DNA from: Microcaldota archaeon
Lineage (GTDB): Archaea; Micrarchaeota; Micrarchaeia; Anstonellales; J096
NCBI GenBank assembly: GCA_015522475.1
Contig: WAMF01000019.1
Location: forward strand, 1 to 64,000
Direction of reading: 5' to 3'
DNA: 64,000 bases
Shown here: one piece after another, positions 1 through 10,350 of the stretch
How the letters are laid out: each line of letters begins with the position of its first letter
How positions within the stretch are numbered: position 1 is the stretch's first letter
Notes under the pieces: model-generated
Seen by the model: only the letters and a program-made list of their open reading frames with translations
Databases searched by the model: none
Told to the model about the DNA's origin: nothing
Position numbers and translations under genes: made by a program

Positions 1-1334
1 ACATTAAAAAGAAAAGTAAGCAAAAGGCAAAAGAGAAGAAAAACATCAAAAAAACACCTAAGAAAAAAGCCGTCAAAAAAGTCACGAAGGTAAAAAAGGA
101 AGTTAAGAGAAGAAGTACAAAGGCAAAAGAGAAGAAAAAGGTCACAAAAGTAAAAGTACAGAGCAAACCTACCAGCAAGAAAATCAGAAAGAGTAACAAA
201 AAAGAAGTAAAGAAGAAAGTGGCAAAAAAAGTAAAAAAGGCTAAAGAGACAAGCAAAAAAAGTAAAGACAAAAGTGGCTTAGCAAAACCGACAAAAAAAG
301 CAAAGGAGACACCGGCTGCGACACAGCCAAAAACGCGCTCTAGCAGATCTGCACATTTCCTGAAAGAAAAGCGCAGCATAAAGACACACGAAGTCCCAAA
401 CCCACTTAAAAGCAAGGAAAAGCTCGACAGAATTTATGTCTGCCCCGAGTGTGGCAGCACAAACCTTATACGCGACTATGAGCGCGGAGAAATTATATGT
501 AAGGATTGTGGCCTTGTTATATCTGAGAACCTAGAAGACTATGGGCCAGAATGGAGAAGCTTCGACGCTGAGCAGAGGGCTAAGCGTGCAAGAGGTGGCT
601 CTCCCACGACGTACATGAGACCCAACAAAGGTCTTGTAACAGAGATTGACCAATACAACAGAGACATAAGAGGTTCAAAAATAGACGTTAAGCACAGGGC
701 TGAGCTGCACAGAATGCGCAAGTGGCACAAGCGTGTAAGCATAGCCACAAGCTTCGAGAAAAACTTAAGCATAGCCTTGGCTGAGCTCGACAGAGTGGGT
801 TCTTCCCTAGGCTTGCCGGACAACGTAAAAGAAGCGGCAGCCATGATGTACAGAAAGGCAGTAAAGCAAGAGCTCATACGCGGCAGACTTATAGAAAGCG
901 TCGTCGCAGCTACAATATACGCCATATGCAGGCAATATGGCATACCCCGAACACTCGACGAGATAAGCAGAGCTAGCGGCATAGAGAAGAAAGAAATAGG
1001 TAGAGCCTACAGGTTCTTAAAGAAAGAGATGAGCCTTAACATTCCTCTAACAGATCCTAGCACGTACGTGCCTAAGTTCGCGGCTGCACTCAACTTAAGC
1101 CCAAAGGTCCAAGAGGAAGCTGTAAACATAATAAAGAAAGCCCTCAAGAAGGGCCTCATATCCGGAAGAGGACCGACGGGAGTAGCTGCAGCAGCCATAT
1201 ACATAGCGGCAGCTGAGCACGGCGAGCGCAAGACGCAAAAAGAAGTAGCTGACGTGGCAGGCGTTACAGAAGTAACCATAAGAAACCGCTACAGGGAGCT
1301 GAAAAAAGAGCTCAACCTAAAAGTCAACATATGA
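1..1334 (+). CDS. tfb: Transcription initiation factor TFB with lysine-rich N-terminal tail (5' partial)
   Basis: Archaeal TFIIB homologue that recruits RNA polymerase to TBP-bound promoters. Counting from the GTG at 219, a zinc ribbon uses Cys75, Cys78, Cys94 and Cys97, followed by the B-finger/linker (DYGPEWRSF) and two cyclin-like repeats at about 170-270 and 275-365. The frame is open without a stop from nucleotide 3, adding 72 more codons of nearly pure Lys/Thr/Val/Ser/Glu, so GTG 219 may not be the true start and the gene probably begins outside the window. The tail repeats a KAKEKK-type motif, and positions about 23-43 and 119-139 are identical at DNA level (21 nt, 96 nt apart). The TFB identity is certain; the extent of the tail is inferred from the open frame. 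Confidence 0.93.
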   Translation, partial: IKKKSKQKAKEKKNIKKTPKKKAVKKVTKVKKEVKRRSTKAKEKKKVTKVKVQSKPTSKKIRKSNKKEVKKKVAKKVKKAKETSKKSKDKSGLAKPTKKAKETPAATQPKTRSSRSAHFLKEKRSIKTHEVPNPLKSKEKLDRIYVCPECGSTNLIRDYERGEIICKDCGLVISENLEDYGPEWRSFDAEQRAKRARGGSPTTYMRPNKGLVTEIDQYNRDIRGSKIDVKHRAELHRMRKWHKRVSIATSFEKNLSIALAELDRVGSSLGLPDNVKEAAAMMYRKAVKQELIRGRLIESVVAATIYAICRQYGIPRTLDEISRASGIEKKEIGRAYRFLKKEMSLNIPLTDPSTYVPKFAAALNLSPKVQEEAVNIIKKALKKGLISGRGPTGVAAAAIYIAAAEHGERKTQKEVADVAGVTEVTIRNRYRELKKELNLKVNI

Positions 1335-1376
1335 TTTTAAAGGTTTCGAAACAAGAAGGGAGCCGCGAGGGGAATT

Positions 1377-1676
1377 ATGAGCGTTTTAGATGAAATCAGC
1401 GAAGCTGAGAAGAAAGCAGAGCAGATTGTGAAACAAGCAGAGAGCGAAGCAAAAAATAGGCGAGAAAAGCTCTCCACTAAATTAGCAGATGAAGAGGAGA
1501 AATGGAAAAAAGCACTTCAAGTAAAAAAAGCTCAATTGCTTAAAGCTCACACCGAAGCTGTGGATAAGGAAATCGCCAAGATAAAAAAGGCCTATGCCTC
1601 TAAAGTTTCCGCTTTGGAAAAGAAGAAAATAAGCGATGCCATCATAAAAGAAATGGCTAAGCTTCTTGCCGAATGA
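1377..1676 (+). CDS. atpH: A/V-type ATP synthase subunit H (peripheral stalk)
   Basis: A 99-residue, almost entirely charged heptad protein (Glu/Lys/Ala), typical of the H/G subunit that forms a coiled coil with subunit E in the peripheral stalk of the archaeal ATP synthase. It is first in the operon, 42 bp after TFB, with a GAGGGGA-type ribosome-binding site just before the ATG. Its stop overlaps the region of the next start. The family is recognised from coiled-coil character and operon position more than from specific motifs. Confidence 0.88.
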   Translation: MSVLDEISEAEKKAEQIVKQAESEAKNRREKLSTKLADEEEKWKKALQVKKAQLLKAHTEAVDKEIAKIKKAYASKVSALEKKKISDAIIKEMAKLLAE

Positions 1677-1687
1677 GGTGCAACATA

Positions 1688-3814
1688 ATGGGTTTGTGGC
1701 CCGAAAAAATGGTTAAAGTCAGAATATATGCAACAAGAGGCATATCTATAGAGCTAACGCAGTTCCTCCACAAAGCGGGCCTACTCCATTTAGAAGAAGT
1801 AAAGCCAAAAGATGCGTGGGAAAAAGCTACCCCTTTCAAATTCTTCGACGAGTTATCACCCTTGCTTCTCCTCTTCAGGAATGCCCTTCCAAAAATAAAA
1901 AATGCTTGCCATGCACGAGAGGCGGACAAAGAAAGAGATGGGAAAAGTACAAAGGAGGAGGAAAGTGAAGAAGGGCAGAGGGAGTCGGGTAAGCTAGAGA
2001 AGCTCCGTGTTATATTGGAAAAAGCTCATGGTATTGAGCAGGACGTGGAAGGTGTGCTTAGCATTATAGTAAGTAATGTGGAGCAACTAGAAACTGAAAA
2101 GGCTGCCGTTGAAAAAGAAATTGAAGAGCTTAGCAAGGTTGTAAACGCGGGCTTAGATTACAAACGACTGCCCAGCTCAGTTGAAGCATATGTCGTCAAA
2201 GTAAAGGAGGGAGCGCGAATAGTAAAAGATGAAAATGATGGAGGAAAAGAGGAGGAGATGAAAGAAGGAAAAGGTAAAGACGGCAAGGGCTCTGTCATAC
2301 ATTTAAAGGAAGCCGTAGCTGTTGAAGCATTAAAAGGCAAGGAAGGTAAGGGTGCGTATCTTGTTGTATTCAGAAGAGGACAAGAGGGGCAGGTGGCAAA
2401 AGCGACACAGACAAGCGAGTTTAACAAGCTAGGTGAACTAGCCGAATGGATGGTAAAGCTGCCTGAAGAATCTCCAAAAGGACTTTTGCAAGAGAGTAAT
2501 AAAAGGTTAGAAGAGATAAAGGGTGAATTGGATAAGTTGAAGGAGAAGCTCAAAACAGAATGTAAGAAAATGAAGGATCTCCCCTTGCTCATAGAGCAGC
2601 TAGAAATCTATGAAAGCGAAGCGCTAGCAGCCAGACAGTTCGCACGCTCATCCTACACGTATATAATAGAAGGGTGGATGCCCAAGAAGATGCTCAAATC
2701 CTTCGAGGCAGAGCTGAAGAAGCTATTTAGAAACGCAGTTCTTGTAGAAGTGCTTAAGGAAAGCACACTCGAAGAAAAATATGAGAAAATAAAGGACCCA
2801 GCAGATATCCCACCCACGCATATAGACGACCCAAAGCCTGTAGAGCCTTTTGAAATAGGTTATATGTTCAGCTCATTGCCAAGAGGTAATGAATTGAATG
2901 CTGCACTCTTCTATGCACTCACGTTTCCCTTCATATATGGCATGATTATCGGAGATGTTGGTTATAGTATCATATCACTATTCATAGCTAGCTTTCTTAA
3001 GAAGAAGTTCCCAAAGAGCAAGAGCATTAGGCAGATATCTGACGTGTGGATCATAGCATCCATAGGGGGTATGTTATGGGGCATCATATTCGATGAATGG
3101 TTAGGCGCTAGCCATTTTGTCTTCTTAAAAAAGCTGGCTTCCCTGCTTTCATCCATTGGCATTCATATCACTGGCCCACTTTACCACGGCTTTCATAGAA
3201 CAGAAACCTTTACCATTTTGTTGCTGCTCTCAGGGCTCGTCGGCGCACTTCATATAACTTTGGGTCAGCTCTTAGGAGCATACACTGCCTTCAAAGAAGG
3301 GCACAAAAAGCACATGTATGCGAAGTTGGGTTGGGCTAGCGCTACTATAGGCTTCACGCTGCTCATAGCCATCTACTTAGGGGCCTTCACGGGCTTTGCA
3401 GCAAGCGTTGTAAGCGGAGCTGGTTGGCTGTTGTTCATTGTAGGCGCTGGCGCCATTGTGTGGCTAGAAGGTTTTGTCGGCGTGGTTGAGCTGCCAAGCA
3501 TTATATCGAATACAGCAAGTTATTTCCGTATAGCTGCCGTAGGTGTATCTGGCGTTATATTGGCAGAGATAATAAATCGATATACTATGCCATCTTTTGG
3601 AGCCGCTGGAGGTGGTCTTGTCGGCGTGGTTGTTGGCCTTGTTATGACCGCTATTTATTTAAGTTTGCACTCCGTCAACACACTTATTGCTATGTTTGAA
3701 AGTGCTGTGCAGGGTGGCAGGCTTCATATATTGGAGTTTGCCATGAAATTCATTCAAGGAGGAGGCAAAGTTTACAAGCCTTTTGCTCTTCCACTCATGC
3801 TAAAAAAGAGGTGA
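1688..3814 (+). CDS. atpI: A/V-type ATP synthase subunit I (a)
   Basis: Membrane subunit carrying the ion half-channels. The N-terminal half is cytoplasmic and coiled coil; the C-terminal half (about residues 390-700) holds some seven or eight membrane helices, with the conserved GNELNAALFYALTFPFIYGM and IGDVGY segments at the first helices. ATG 1688 is chosen because GAGGTG lies 7 nt upstream and the product then begins MGLWPEKMVKVRI as in the family; an in-frame ATG at 1673 overlaps subunit H. Two charged low-complexity insertions (around residues 78-105 and 175-205, Lys/Glu/Gly/Asp rich) are additions to the cytoplasmic domain. Confidence 0.92.
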   Translation: MGLWPEKMVKVRIYATRGISIELTQFLHKAGLLHLEEVKPKDAWEKATPFKFFDELSPLLLLFRNALPKIKNACHAREADKERDGKSTKEEESEEGQRESGKLEKLRVILEKAHGIEQDVEGVLSIIVSNVEQLETEKAAVEKEIEELSKVVNAGLDYKRLPSSVEAYVVKVKEGARIVKDENDGGKEEEMKEGKGKDGKGSVIHLKEAVAVEALKGKEGKGAYLVVFRRGQEGQVAKATQTSEFNKLGELAEWMVKLPEESPKGLLQESNKRLEEIKGELDKLKEKLKTECKKMKDLPLLIEQLEIYESEALAARQFARSSYTYIIEGWMPKKMLKSFEAELKKLFRNAVLVEVLKESTLEEKYEKIKDPADIPPTHIDDPKPVEPFEIGYMFSSLPRGNELNAALFYALTFPFIYGMIIGDVGYSIISLFIASFLKKKFPKSKSIRQISDVWIIASIGGMLWGIIFDEWLGASHFVFLKKLASLLSSIGIHITGPLYHGFHRTETFTILLLLSGLVGALHITLGQLLGAYTAFKEGHKKHMYAKLGWASATIGFTLLIAIYLGAFTGFAASVVSGAGWLLFIVGAGAIVWLEGFVGVVELPSIISNTASYFRIAAVGVSGVILAEIINRYTMPSFGAAGGGLVGVVVGLVMTAIYLSLHSVNTLIAMFESAVQGGRLHILEFAMKFIQGGGKVYKPFALPLMLKKR

Positions 3815-3818
3815 GAAT

Positions 3819-4073
3819 ATGGTAAGTGAAATATCTGGTATAAGTAGCGCTTGGTTCACAACACCGGGCGCAATAGCTATGGGAGCTGCAGTAGCTATGG
3901 GTTTATCTGCATTAGCAACAGCTTGGAGCCAAGCCAGCGTAGGCTCTTCTTCAATGGGCTTAGTAAGCGAAAGGCCTGAAATGGTCGGTAACGTCCTTAT
4001 ATGGATGGCCATTCCCGAATTGCTGGCTGTTTTGGGTTTCCTCATAGCCGTGCTCCTCGTCATGAAGGTATAA
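3819..4073 (+). CDS. atpK: A/V-type ATP synthase subunit K (proteolipid c)
   Basis: An 84-residue two-helix hairpin forming the rotor c-ring. Helix 1 is Gly/Ala rich (PGAIAMGAAVAMGLSALATAW); helix 2 carries the ion-binding glutamate in AIPELLAVLGFLIAVLLV. It is a single hairpin, not a fused double hairpin, so one glutamate per two helices. It sits 4 bp after subunit I with GAGAAT before the ATG. Whether the ring carries protons or sodium is not decided here. Confidence 0.94.
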   Translation: MVSEISGISSAWFTTPGAIAMGAAVAMGLSALATAWSQASVGSSSMGLVSERPEMVGNVLIWMAIPELLAVLGFLIAVLLVMKV

Positions 4074-4079
4074 AAAGGT

Positions 4080-4736
4080 ATGATAAAGATGAATGCAATG
4101 GAAGGAAGGGACAGCATGGGCAGCGAAAGTAAAGGCTCAGCCAATCAAAGCCAAGCCCAAGCTGCCCTCTCCTTAAAAGAAGAGATTCTAAAAGCGGCGA
4201 AAGAGGAAGCCCAGCAGATACTTCAAGCTGTAGAAAGAGAAGAAAAAGAAGAGCTCTCAAAGCTCCACACAAAGCTTAAGAATATAGAGAAAGCGGAGCT
4301 CGCCAAATACAAAGAAGAGTTGGCTGAAAAAGAGAAGGAGGCCATAGCCAGAGCTAGGCTTGAAGGAAAGCGAGCCATAGCAGAGAAGAAAGAGGAGTTG
4401 TTTAGGCAAGCGCTCAACGACGCAGTTGAAGCATTCCTAAAATCAGAGGATTATAAAGAATACATAAAAAGAGCGCTTGACAACGTAAAAGGGAAAGAGA
4501 CAAGCGAAAAGAGTATAACCATTGTATGCAACAAAGCAGATAAGAAGCTCATAAAAAGCTTAGCCAACAACATATTCAAAAAAGTCCACATAAAAACTGA
4601 GCTCGACGACAGAGGTATAAAGATAAAGCCAGAAAGAGCCAGCTATGTATACGACTATACACTCAAGACGCTCCTATCAAACAAAGAGGATGAGCTAAGG
4701 AAGTTATTCTACAGCAAGGCATTTGAGAATGAATAA
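4080..4736 (+). CDS. atpE: A/V-type ATP synthase subunit E
   Basis: Peripheral stalk subunit: a long N-terminal Glu/Lys/Ala helix (about residues 30-115) that pairs with subunit H, then a compact C-terminal globular domain (about 120-218). Several ATGs are possible: 4080 and 4089 both follow AAAAAGGT, and 4116 follows GGAAGGGA. The first 28 residues are a Ser/Gln/Ala/Gly low-complexity leader not needed for the fold, so the true start may be any of these. It is 6 bp after subunit K, in the same operon. Confidence 0.9.
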   Translation: MIKMNAMEGRDSMGSESKGSANQSQAQAALSLKEEILKAAKEEAQQILQAVEREEKEELSKLHTKLKNIEKAELAKYKEELAEKEKEAIARARLEGKRAIAEKKEELFRQALNDAVEAFLKSEDYKEYIKRALDNVKGKETSEKSITIVCNKADKKLIKSLANNIFKKVHIKTELDDRGIKIKPERASYVYDYTLKTLLSNKEDELRKLFYSKAFENE

Positions 4737-4768
4737 AATAGGCGCACATATAGAGGAAAGGTGAATAA

Positions 4769-5857
4769 ATGGGTGAAGAAAGTTTTAGCTTAGCCGGCAA
4801 TCCATTATATACAATAACAGGCCCACATCGCTACGGCAATGTCAGTGCCAAAGTTTCCGGCATGAAGAGCAAGCTCCTTAAAGAGCGGGATTACATAGAT
4901 TTGGCATCTGTAAAAAATGTAGAAGCTGTTGCAGAGATGTTATTAAGGATGGATAGCTACAAAAAACAACTTGAGGCGGCATTTCAGCACGGAAAGCCCA
5001 CTAGCGAAGCCATAGAAGAGGCTGCGAATAAGCGGCTTTCAGAGGTTGTTGAAAAGCTAAAGCTTCACTTCAAAGGCAAGGATGCGGAGCTCTACAAACT
5101 ATTCATAAAGCGCTATGACATACTCTCTGCTAAAGTGTTTTTCGGCGAGCTTATAAAAGGCAGGAAGCCAGAGGAGATCTGCCCGAAGATGGTATGCGGC
5201 ACTTTAAACAAAGAGGATTGGCTAGAGATTGTCAAAAGTGAAGCGCCACTAAAAGCATTTATGAGAAAAGTATTTGGCAACTCTGGTTCTAATGAAGCAG
5301 GTAAAGTAAGCAAATTAGATGTGGACATGAAAACACTCAACGCAGATAACTTTGTAAAGCTAGCCGAGGCTTTGGACACGCTCTATTTAGAAGAGCTCAA
5401 AGACAAAGCGGCGCGATCCAAGGCCTTCCAATTGCTTTTATATGAAGCGGATATTCAGAGGTTGCTGTTAGTAGTGAAGATGCAGAGCAACAACGCGAAG
5501 CCAGATGAATTTAAGGAGGCATTGGATGAGATCAAAGCGGGCCTATTAAGCAAAAGGGCTTTTATACAAGCGTTCAAAGACAAGAAGAGGTTAAAAGAGT
5601 TGTTGAAGCTGTTTGGCATAGAAGGCAAAGCTGGAGAAAACGAAGGCCAAGAAAACATGGCTGAGCTTTATCATAAGATAAAAAGGCAAGTGGCTAAGCA
5701 GAACAAACATACATATTCTATGACATATTTCTCTATAGACAGGACGCTCACGTTCCTCTTACTGCTAGAAGAGGAAATCAAAAATATAAAGCGCATAGTG
5801 GTGGCAAAGCAGCTCGGCATGAGCAAAGAAGATGTGCTGAAAAGTATAGTCGTATAA
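4769..5857 (+). CDS. atpC: A/V-type ATP synthase subunit C (d-type)
   Basis: All-helical 362-residue subunit that couples the central stalk to the c-ring, recognised by its length, the N-terminal segment with ANPLYTITGPHRYGNVSAKV-like composition and the C-terminal YFSIDRTLTFLLLLEEEIKNI region, which is the most conserved part of the family. AGGAAAGGTG precedes ATG 4769. A short Gly/Asn/Glu-rich loop occurs around residue 285. Its position between E and F matches the standard archaeal order. Confidence 0.9.
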   Translation: MGEESFSLAGNPLYTITGPHRYGNVSAKVSGMKSKLLKERDYIDLASVKNVEAVAEMLLRMDSYKKQLEAAFQHGKPTSEAIEEAANKRLSEVVEKLKLHFKGKDAELYKLFIKRYDILSAKVFFGELIKGRKPEEICPKMVCGTLNKEDWLEIVKSEAPLKAFMRKVFGNSGSNEAGKVSKLDVDMKTLNADNFVKLAEALDTLYLEELKDKAARSKAFQLLLYEADIQRLLLVVKMQSNNAKPDEFKEALDEIKAGLLSKRAFIQAFKDKKRLKELLKLFGIEGKAGENEGQENMAELYHKIKRQVAKQNKHTYSMTYFSIDRTLTFLLLLEEEIKNIKRIVVAKQLGMSKEDVLKSIVV

Positions 5858-5884
5858 AAGAGAGAAATGAAGAGGTGGGCAGTG

Positions 5885-6292
5885 ATGAAAGACGAGAGGA
5901 AGGCTGTAGAAAAAGAGAAAGGAGAGAAAAAGATAGAAAAGCAGGAGCTACAGACAGACAAGAGAATAGCAGCCTGTGGGGACAAGTTGTTTGCCACAGC
6001 ATTTAAACTAGCGGGCATAGAAGACGTGTTCGAGTTGGATCCTCAAGGGAATGAAGCAGAGCTTGTTAAGGCCATAGAAGCATTGTTAAACGATGAAACG
6101 GCAAAAGAACGCTTCGCCTTAATAATACTCCAAGACAGCGTCGCCGAAAGACTGTCACATAGACTAAGGAAGGCTGTAGAAGCTTCAACACAACCCCTAT
6201 TCATAATCATTTCCCTCGAAGGGAGGGAGATGGAAGAAGGCGGCTCCATAAGAGAGCTTGTCAAAAAGGCTCTCGGTATAGAGCTTAAGTAA
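5885..6292 (+). CDS. atpF: A/V-type ATP synthase subunit F
   Basis: Central stalk subunit with a Rossmann-like fold. The conserved core starts near RIAACGDKLFATAFKLAGIEDVFEL and ends with a helix predicted to insert into the A3B3 head. ATG 5885 is preferred to the in-frame ATG 5867 because GAGGTG lies 7 nt before it. Even so, about 28 Lys/Glu residues precede the usual N-terminus of this roughly 100-residue family, another charged extension like those of subunits I and E. Confidence 0.87.
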   Translation: MKDERKAVEKEKGEKKIEKQELQTDKRIAACGDKLFATAFKLAGIEDVFELDPQGNEAELVKAIEALLNDETAKERFALIILQDSVAERLSHRLRKAVEASTQPLFIIISLEGREMEEGGSIRELVKKALGIELK

Positions 6293-6366
6293 GCGGTTGG
6301 TTAAATTGAACCGAATAGACAAGTTGGCATAAGTTGAACATGTTAATGAATGTTAATGGTGATCAT

Positions 6367-8100
6367 ATGGTAAAGAAAGGAAAGATCGTGAGGGTTGCTG
6401 GCCCTGTAGTGCAGGCAAAAGGTATAGATGCTAGCATGTACGACGTGGTTAGAGTCGGTGAAGAACAACTCATAGGAGAAGTGATAAAAATCGTCGGCAA
6501 TGTGAGTGTCATACAGGTTTACGAAGACACGGCTGGCCTAAAGCCCGGAGACCCCGTCGTAGGAACGGGCATGCCTCTAGCTGTTGAACTAGGCCCTGGT
6601 ATACTGAAGAACATATACGACGGCATTCAAAGGCCCTTGGAAGTCATAGCAGAAGAGAGTGGTACATACATAAAAAGAGGCGCCGTTGCTGCGCCCTTAG
6701 ACAGAAAGAAGAAATGGACCTTCAAGCCCCTTGTCAAAAAAGGCGACAAAATAAGACGAGGAGCGATCATAGGCACTGTCCAAGAAACAGATCTCATAGA
6801 GCACAGAGTGCTTAGCCCCTACGACGGCACAGTAAAAAGCATAAAGGAAGGCTCCTTTACAGTCGAAGATGAGATTGGCGAGATAGAGCACATGGGCCAA
6901 AAGAAGGCGCTCAGATTAAGCCACCGTTGGCCCGTCAGAAGGGCAAGGCCTTTTGTAGAGAAGCAGCCGCCCAACGTGCTCTTAACTACAGGTATGCGTG
7001 TCATTGATACATTTTTCCCCATAGCAAAGGGCGGCACGACAGCCATTCCAGGACCATTCGGCAGCGGAAAAACTGTTACACAGCAGAGCCTAGCTAAGTG
7101 GAGTGACGCAGATGTCGTCGTATACGTAGGCTGCGGAGAGCGTGGCAACGAGATGACAGAAGTTCTGCATGAGTTCCCCAAGCTAACAGACCCACGCAGC
7201 GGGAAGCCACTCTTAGAAAGAACTGTCCTTATAGCCAACACAAGCAACATGCCCGTCGCTGCTAGGGAAGCAAGCATATACACAGGCATAACGCTAGCAG
7301 AGTACTATAGAGACATGGGCTATTCAGTAGCGTTAATGGCAGACTCAACAAGTAGATGGGCTGAAGCACTTCGTGAAATCGGCGGTCGTTTAGAAGAGAT
7401 GCCCGGCGAGGAAGGTTATCCTGCTTATCTAGCTAGAAAACTAGCGGAGTTCTACGAGAGGAGTGGAAGAGTGGAAACGCTATCCGGTAAAGAAGGAAGT
7501 GTTACAATAATAGGAGCTGTATCGCCTCCTGGCGGAGACCTTTCAGAGCCTGTGAGCCAAAACACACTCAGAGTTGTCAAGGTTTTCTTAGCTCTCGACG
7601 CGAGCTTAGCCCAACGCAGGCACTTTCCAGCCATAAACTGGCTAACCAGTTATTCTCTATACAAAGACGGCTTGATGGAGTGGTTTGCTAAAAACGTATC
7701 AGAGGAGTTTGTGCAGAGAAGAGATGAAGCCATGAAGCTTCTGCAAAGAGAAGCAGAGCTGCAAGAAATCGTTCAGCTTGTCGGGCCGGACGCGCTTCCA
7801 GACAAAGAGCAGCTCATACTCATAGTGACGAGGATGTTGAGAGAAGACTTCTTACAACAAAACGCCTTCCATGAAGTAGATATGTACTGCACTCTCGAGA
7901 AAGCAGATGCCATGCTTGCAAACATACTCGAGTTTTACAGGCAAGGATTGGCCACGCTCGAGAGAGGTGTGGAAATAAAAAGCATAGCAAACGCCAACGT
8001 CGTAGAAGAAATCGGAAGGATGAAGTACTTAGAACACGTGAAGGATGTTAAAGCCATAAAGGAGAGGATTGCCAAAGAGCTGGGCAACCTCTCTGCATAA
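6367..8100 (+). CDS. atpA: A/V-type ATP synthase catalytic subunit A
   Basis: Catalytic subunit of about 577 residues. Walker A is GPFGSGKT near residue 235, followed by [11 protein letters not shown] and the Walker B strand in [35 protein letters not shown]. It has the A-subunit-specific non-homologous region (about residues 110-190). ATG 6367 follows GGTGAT; ATG 6334 lies 11 codons upstream but gives a non-conserved leader. It is 74 bp from subunit F. Confidence 0.96.
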   Translation: MVKKGKIVRVAGPVVQAKGIDASMYDVVRVGEEQLIGEVIKIVGNVSVIQVYEDTAGLKPGDPVVGTGMPLAVELGPGILKNIYDGIQRPLEVIAEESGTYIKRGAVAAPLDRKKKWTFKPLVKKGDKIRRGAIIGTVQETDLIEHRVLSPYDGTVKSIKEGSFTVEDEIGEIEHMGQKKALRLSHRWPVRRARPFVEKQPPNVLLTTGMRVIDTFFPIAKGGTTAIPGPFGSGKTVTQQSLAKWSDADVVVYVGCGERGNEMTEVLHEFPKLTDPRSGKPLLERTVLIANTSNMPVAAREASIYTGITLAEYYRDMGYSVALMADSTSRWAEALREIGGRLEEMPGEEGYPAYLARKLAEFYERSGRVETLSGKEGSVTIIGAVSPPGGDLSEPVSQNTLRVVKVFLALDASLAQRRHFPAINWLTSYSLYKDGLMEWFAKNVSEEFVQRRDEAMKLLQREAELQEIVQLVGPDALPDKEQLILIVTRMLREDFLQQNAFHEVDMYCTLEKADAMLANILEFYRQGLATLERGVEIKSIANANVVEEIGRMKYLEHVKDVKAIKERIAKELGNLSA

Positions 8101-8142
8101 GGTATAATTAAGGTGAGATGAAAAAGTAAAGCTGGTGGAAAC

Positions 8143-9543
8143 ATGAAGGAATATACAAGCATTTCAGAAATCGCGGGTCCTCTTGTATTCGTAGAGGATG
8201 TTGAAGGTGTCGCTTATGGCGAGATTGTAGAAATAGAGCTAGGCAACGGCGAAAGGAGAAAGGGGCAGGTCCTCGACATTTCAGAAAAGATAGCTGTGGT
8301 CCAAGTCTTTGGCCCTACAGAAGGTATAAGCACGGGCAGCGCCGTCCGCTTTTTAGGCGAGACGATGAAGATAGGTGTAAGCGAAGAAATGCTGGGCAGG
8401 GTTTTCTCTGGTCTCGGCGTGCCCATAGATAATGCTCCGGCTCCTGTAGCAGAAGAAAGGCTAGACGTGAATGGACTGCCTATAAACCCAGCAAGCAGGG
8501 CCCCTCCTTCTGACTTTATACAGACGGGCATTTCAACAATCGACGGCATGAATACGCTAGTCAGAGGACAAAAGCTCCCCCTATTCAGTGCTGCTGGTTT
8601 ACCCCACAACAAGCTAGCTGTGCAAATAGCAAGGCAAGCAAAGGTCCTCGGCGAAAATGAACAGTTCGTAGTCGTTTTCGCTGCCATAGGTATTACTCAC
8701 GAAGAAGCCCACTTCTTCATCCGCGACTTTGAAAGAACGGGTGCTTTGGAAAGGGCTGTGCTCTTCTTAAACCTAGCCAACGACCCATCTGTCGAGAGGC
8801 TCATAACACCACGTATAGCGCTCACAACCGCTGAATACCTAGCTTTTGAAAAAGACATGCACGTCCTAGTAATCATGACAGATATTACAAACTACGCAGA
8901 GGCTTTGAGGGAAGTTTCAGCAGCTAGAAACGAAGTGCCCGGAAGGAGAGGTTACCCCGGTTACATGTATACAGATTTGGCCATGCTTTACGAGAGGGCA
9001 GGAAGGGTTCAAGGCAAGAAGGGCACACTCACACAGATTCCCATACTAACGATGCCCGGCGACGACAAAACACATCCCATTCCAGACTTAACGGGCTACA
9101 TTACAGAAGGCCAAATAGTGCTCAGCAGAGATTTGTATAGAAAAGGCATATATCCGCCCGTAGATCCCTTGCCCAGTCTCAGCAGGCTTATGAGCTCTGG
9201 TATAGGCCCTGAAAAAACAAGGGAAGATCACGCGAGGCTTAGCGACCAGCTCTACGCTGCATACGCCAACGGTAGAGACTTAAGGGCTTTATCCGCTGTT
9301 GTTGGTGAAGGAGCACTCTCAGACACTGACAGAAAATACTTGCACTTCGCCGACGCATTTGAAAAGCAATTCATAACCCAAGGTTACAGAGAAGACCGCT
9401 CAATAGAAAGAACGCTCGACATAGGCTGGGAACTCCTGTCAATACTTCCAGAAAGAGAGCTCAAGAAGGTCAAGAAGGAGTTCATAGAAAAGTACATGAA
9501 GAAAGCAGTGGAGAAGGAAAAGAAAGAGGCAGGCAAGCAGTAA
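8143..9543 (+). CDS. atpB: A/V-type ATP synthase regulatory subunit B
   Basis: Non-catalytic nucleotide-binding subunit, 466 residues, alternating with A in the head. It starts [20 protein letters not shown] and contains the B-type degenerate P-loop region ([17 protein letters not shown] in place of a GxxxxGKT loop), the [28 protein letters not shown] segment and [29 protein letters not shown] precedes the ATG. The C-terminus is Lys/Glu rich. Confidence 0.96.
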   Translation: MKEYTSISEIAGPLVFVEDVEGVAYGEIVEIELGNGERRKGQVLDISEKIAVVQVFGPTEGISTGSAVRFLGETMKIGVSEEMLGRVFSGLGVPIDNAPAPVAEERLDVNGLPINPASRAPPSDFIQTGISTIDGMNTLVRGQKLPLFSAAGLPHNKLAVQIARQAKVLGENEQFVVVFAAIGITHEEAHFFIRDFERTGALERAVLFLNLANDPSVERLITPRIALTTAEYLAFEKDMHVLVIMTDITNYAEALREVSAARNEVPGRRGYPGYMYTDLAMLYERAGRVQGKKGTLTQIPILTMPGDDKTHPIPDLTGYITEGQIVLSRDLYRKGIYPPVDPLPSLSRLMSSGIGPEKTREDHARLSDQLYAAYANGRDLRALSAVVGEGALSDTDRKYLHFADAFEKQFITQGYREDRSIERTLDIGWELLSILPERELKKVKKEFIEKYMKKAVEKEKKEAGKQ

Positions 9544-9656
9544 CACGGGCAACAAGCAGAACACAGCAGATAGTAGCGGCTAGAAAAGAGTAAGAAGATA
9601 GGTAATAAATGTGAGGAAGCAAAAAGAATACTGGACCAAAAGAAGAAGGTGGAGAA

Positions 9657-10265
9657 ATGGCGCAGATTATACCGACGAGAATGGAGTTGCTTAAAGTAAA
9701 GGGGCGCATAAAGCTAGCCTCAAAGGGGCACAGCTTGCTCAAGCGCAAACGAGACGTACTCATAATGGAGCTTTTCTCCATACTCAAAAAGGCAAAGGAT
9801 GTAAGGGCTGAGTTGAACGAGATGTTAAAAGAAGCGCATGTATATCTCTACTACACACTCACTGAATACATGGATGCTGAAATAGCATCCTTTGCTGCAT
9901 CGACGCTCTTGAACTACACGCTCGAAGTAAAGACAAAAAACGTCATGGGTGTGCACATACCGGAAATGGCATTCAAAGTTAAAGGCTTAAAGAGGCCCAA
10001 GAACATGCCTCCCCTCGTCGACTTTGTGATTGAAAAGTACATAGAAATCCTCAAGCACATAATAGCTACAGCAGAAGTAGAGGTTGTAGTAAAACGCTTA
10101 CTGGCTGAGATAGAAACGACGAAGAGGCGCGTGAACGCCCTCGAATATGTGGTTATACCCTCTCTAGAAGAGCAGAAAAAACTCATTTCTCAAAAGTTAG
10201 AAGAGCTCGAAAGAGACGCGTTTGTGAGCCTCAAAAGCTTAAAAAGCAAGATGGCCAATAGATAA
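9657..10265 (+). CDS. atpD: A/V-type ATP synthase subunit D (rotor shaft)
   Basis: Central rotor shaft, two long antiparallel helices. The N-terminal signature PTRMELLKVKGRIKLASKGHSLLKRKRD and the C-terminal RRVNALEYVVIPSLEEQKKLI are typical. GGTGGAGA immediately precedes ATG 9657. It closes the operon after a 113 bp spacer that holds no gene. Length (202 residues) is normal. Confidence 0.95.
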   Translation: MAQIIPTRMELLKVKGRIKLASKGHSLLKRKRDVLIMELFSILKKAKDVRAELNEMLKEAHVYLYYTLTEYMDAEIASFAASTLLNYTLEVKTKNVMGVHIPEMAFKVKGLKRPKNMPPLVDFVIEKYIEILKHIIATAEVEVVVKRLLAEIETTKRRVNALEYVVIPSLEEQKKLISQKLEELERDAFVSLKSLKSKMANR

Positions 10266-10350
10266 GGTAAAAGTTAAGTAAGCAGAAGAGTTGCAAGACT
10301 GGCCCACTATAAGCGCCATGAGCAACTTTGCTGATAGTAAGAGGTAAGCT

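Noticed and set aside
1-218. A-rich region considered as non-coding or repeat DNA
   Set aside because: It is an uninterrupted frame continuous with TFB and Lys-rich at protein level.
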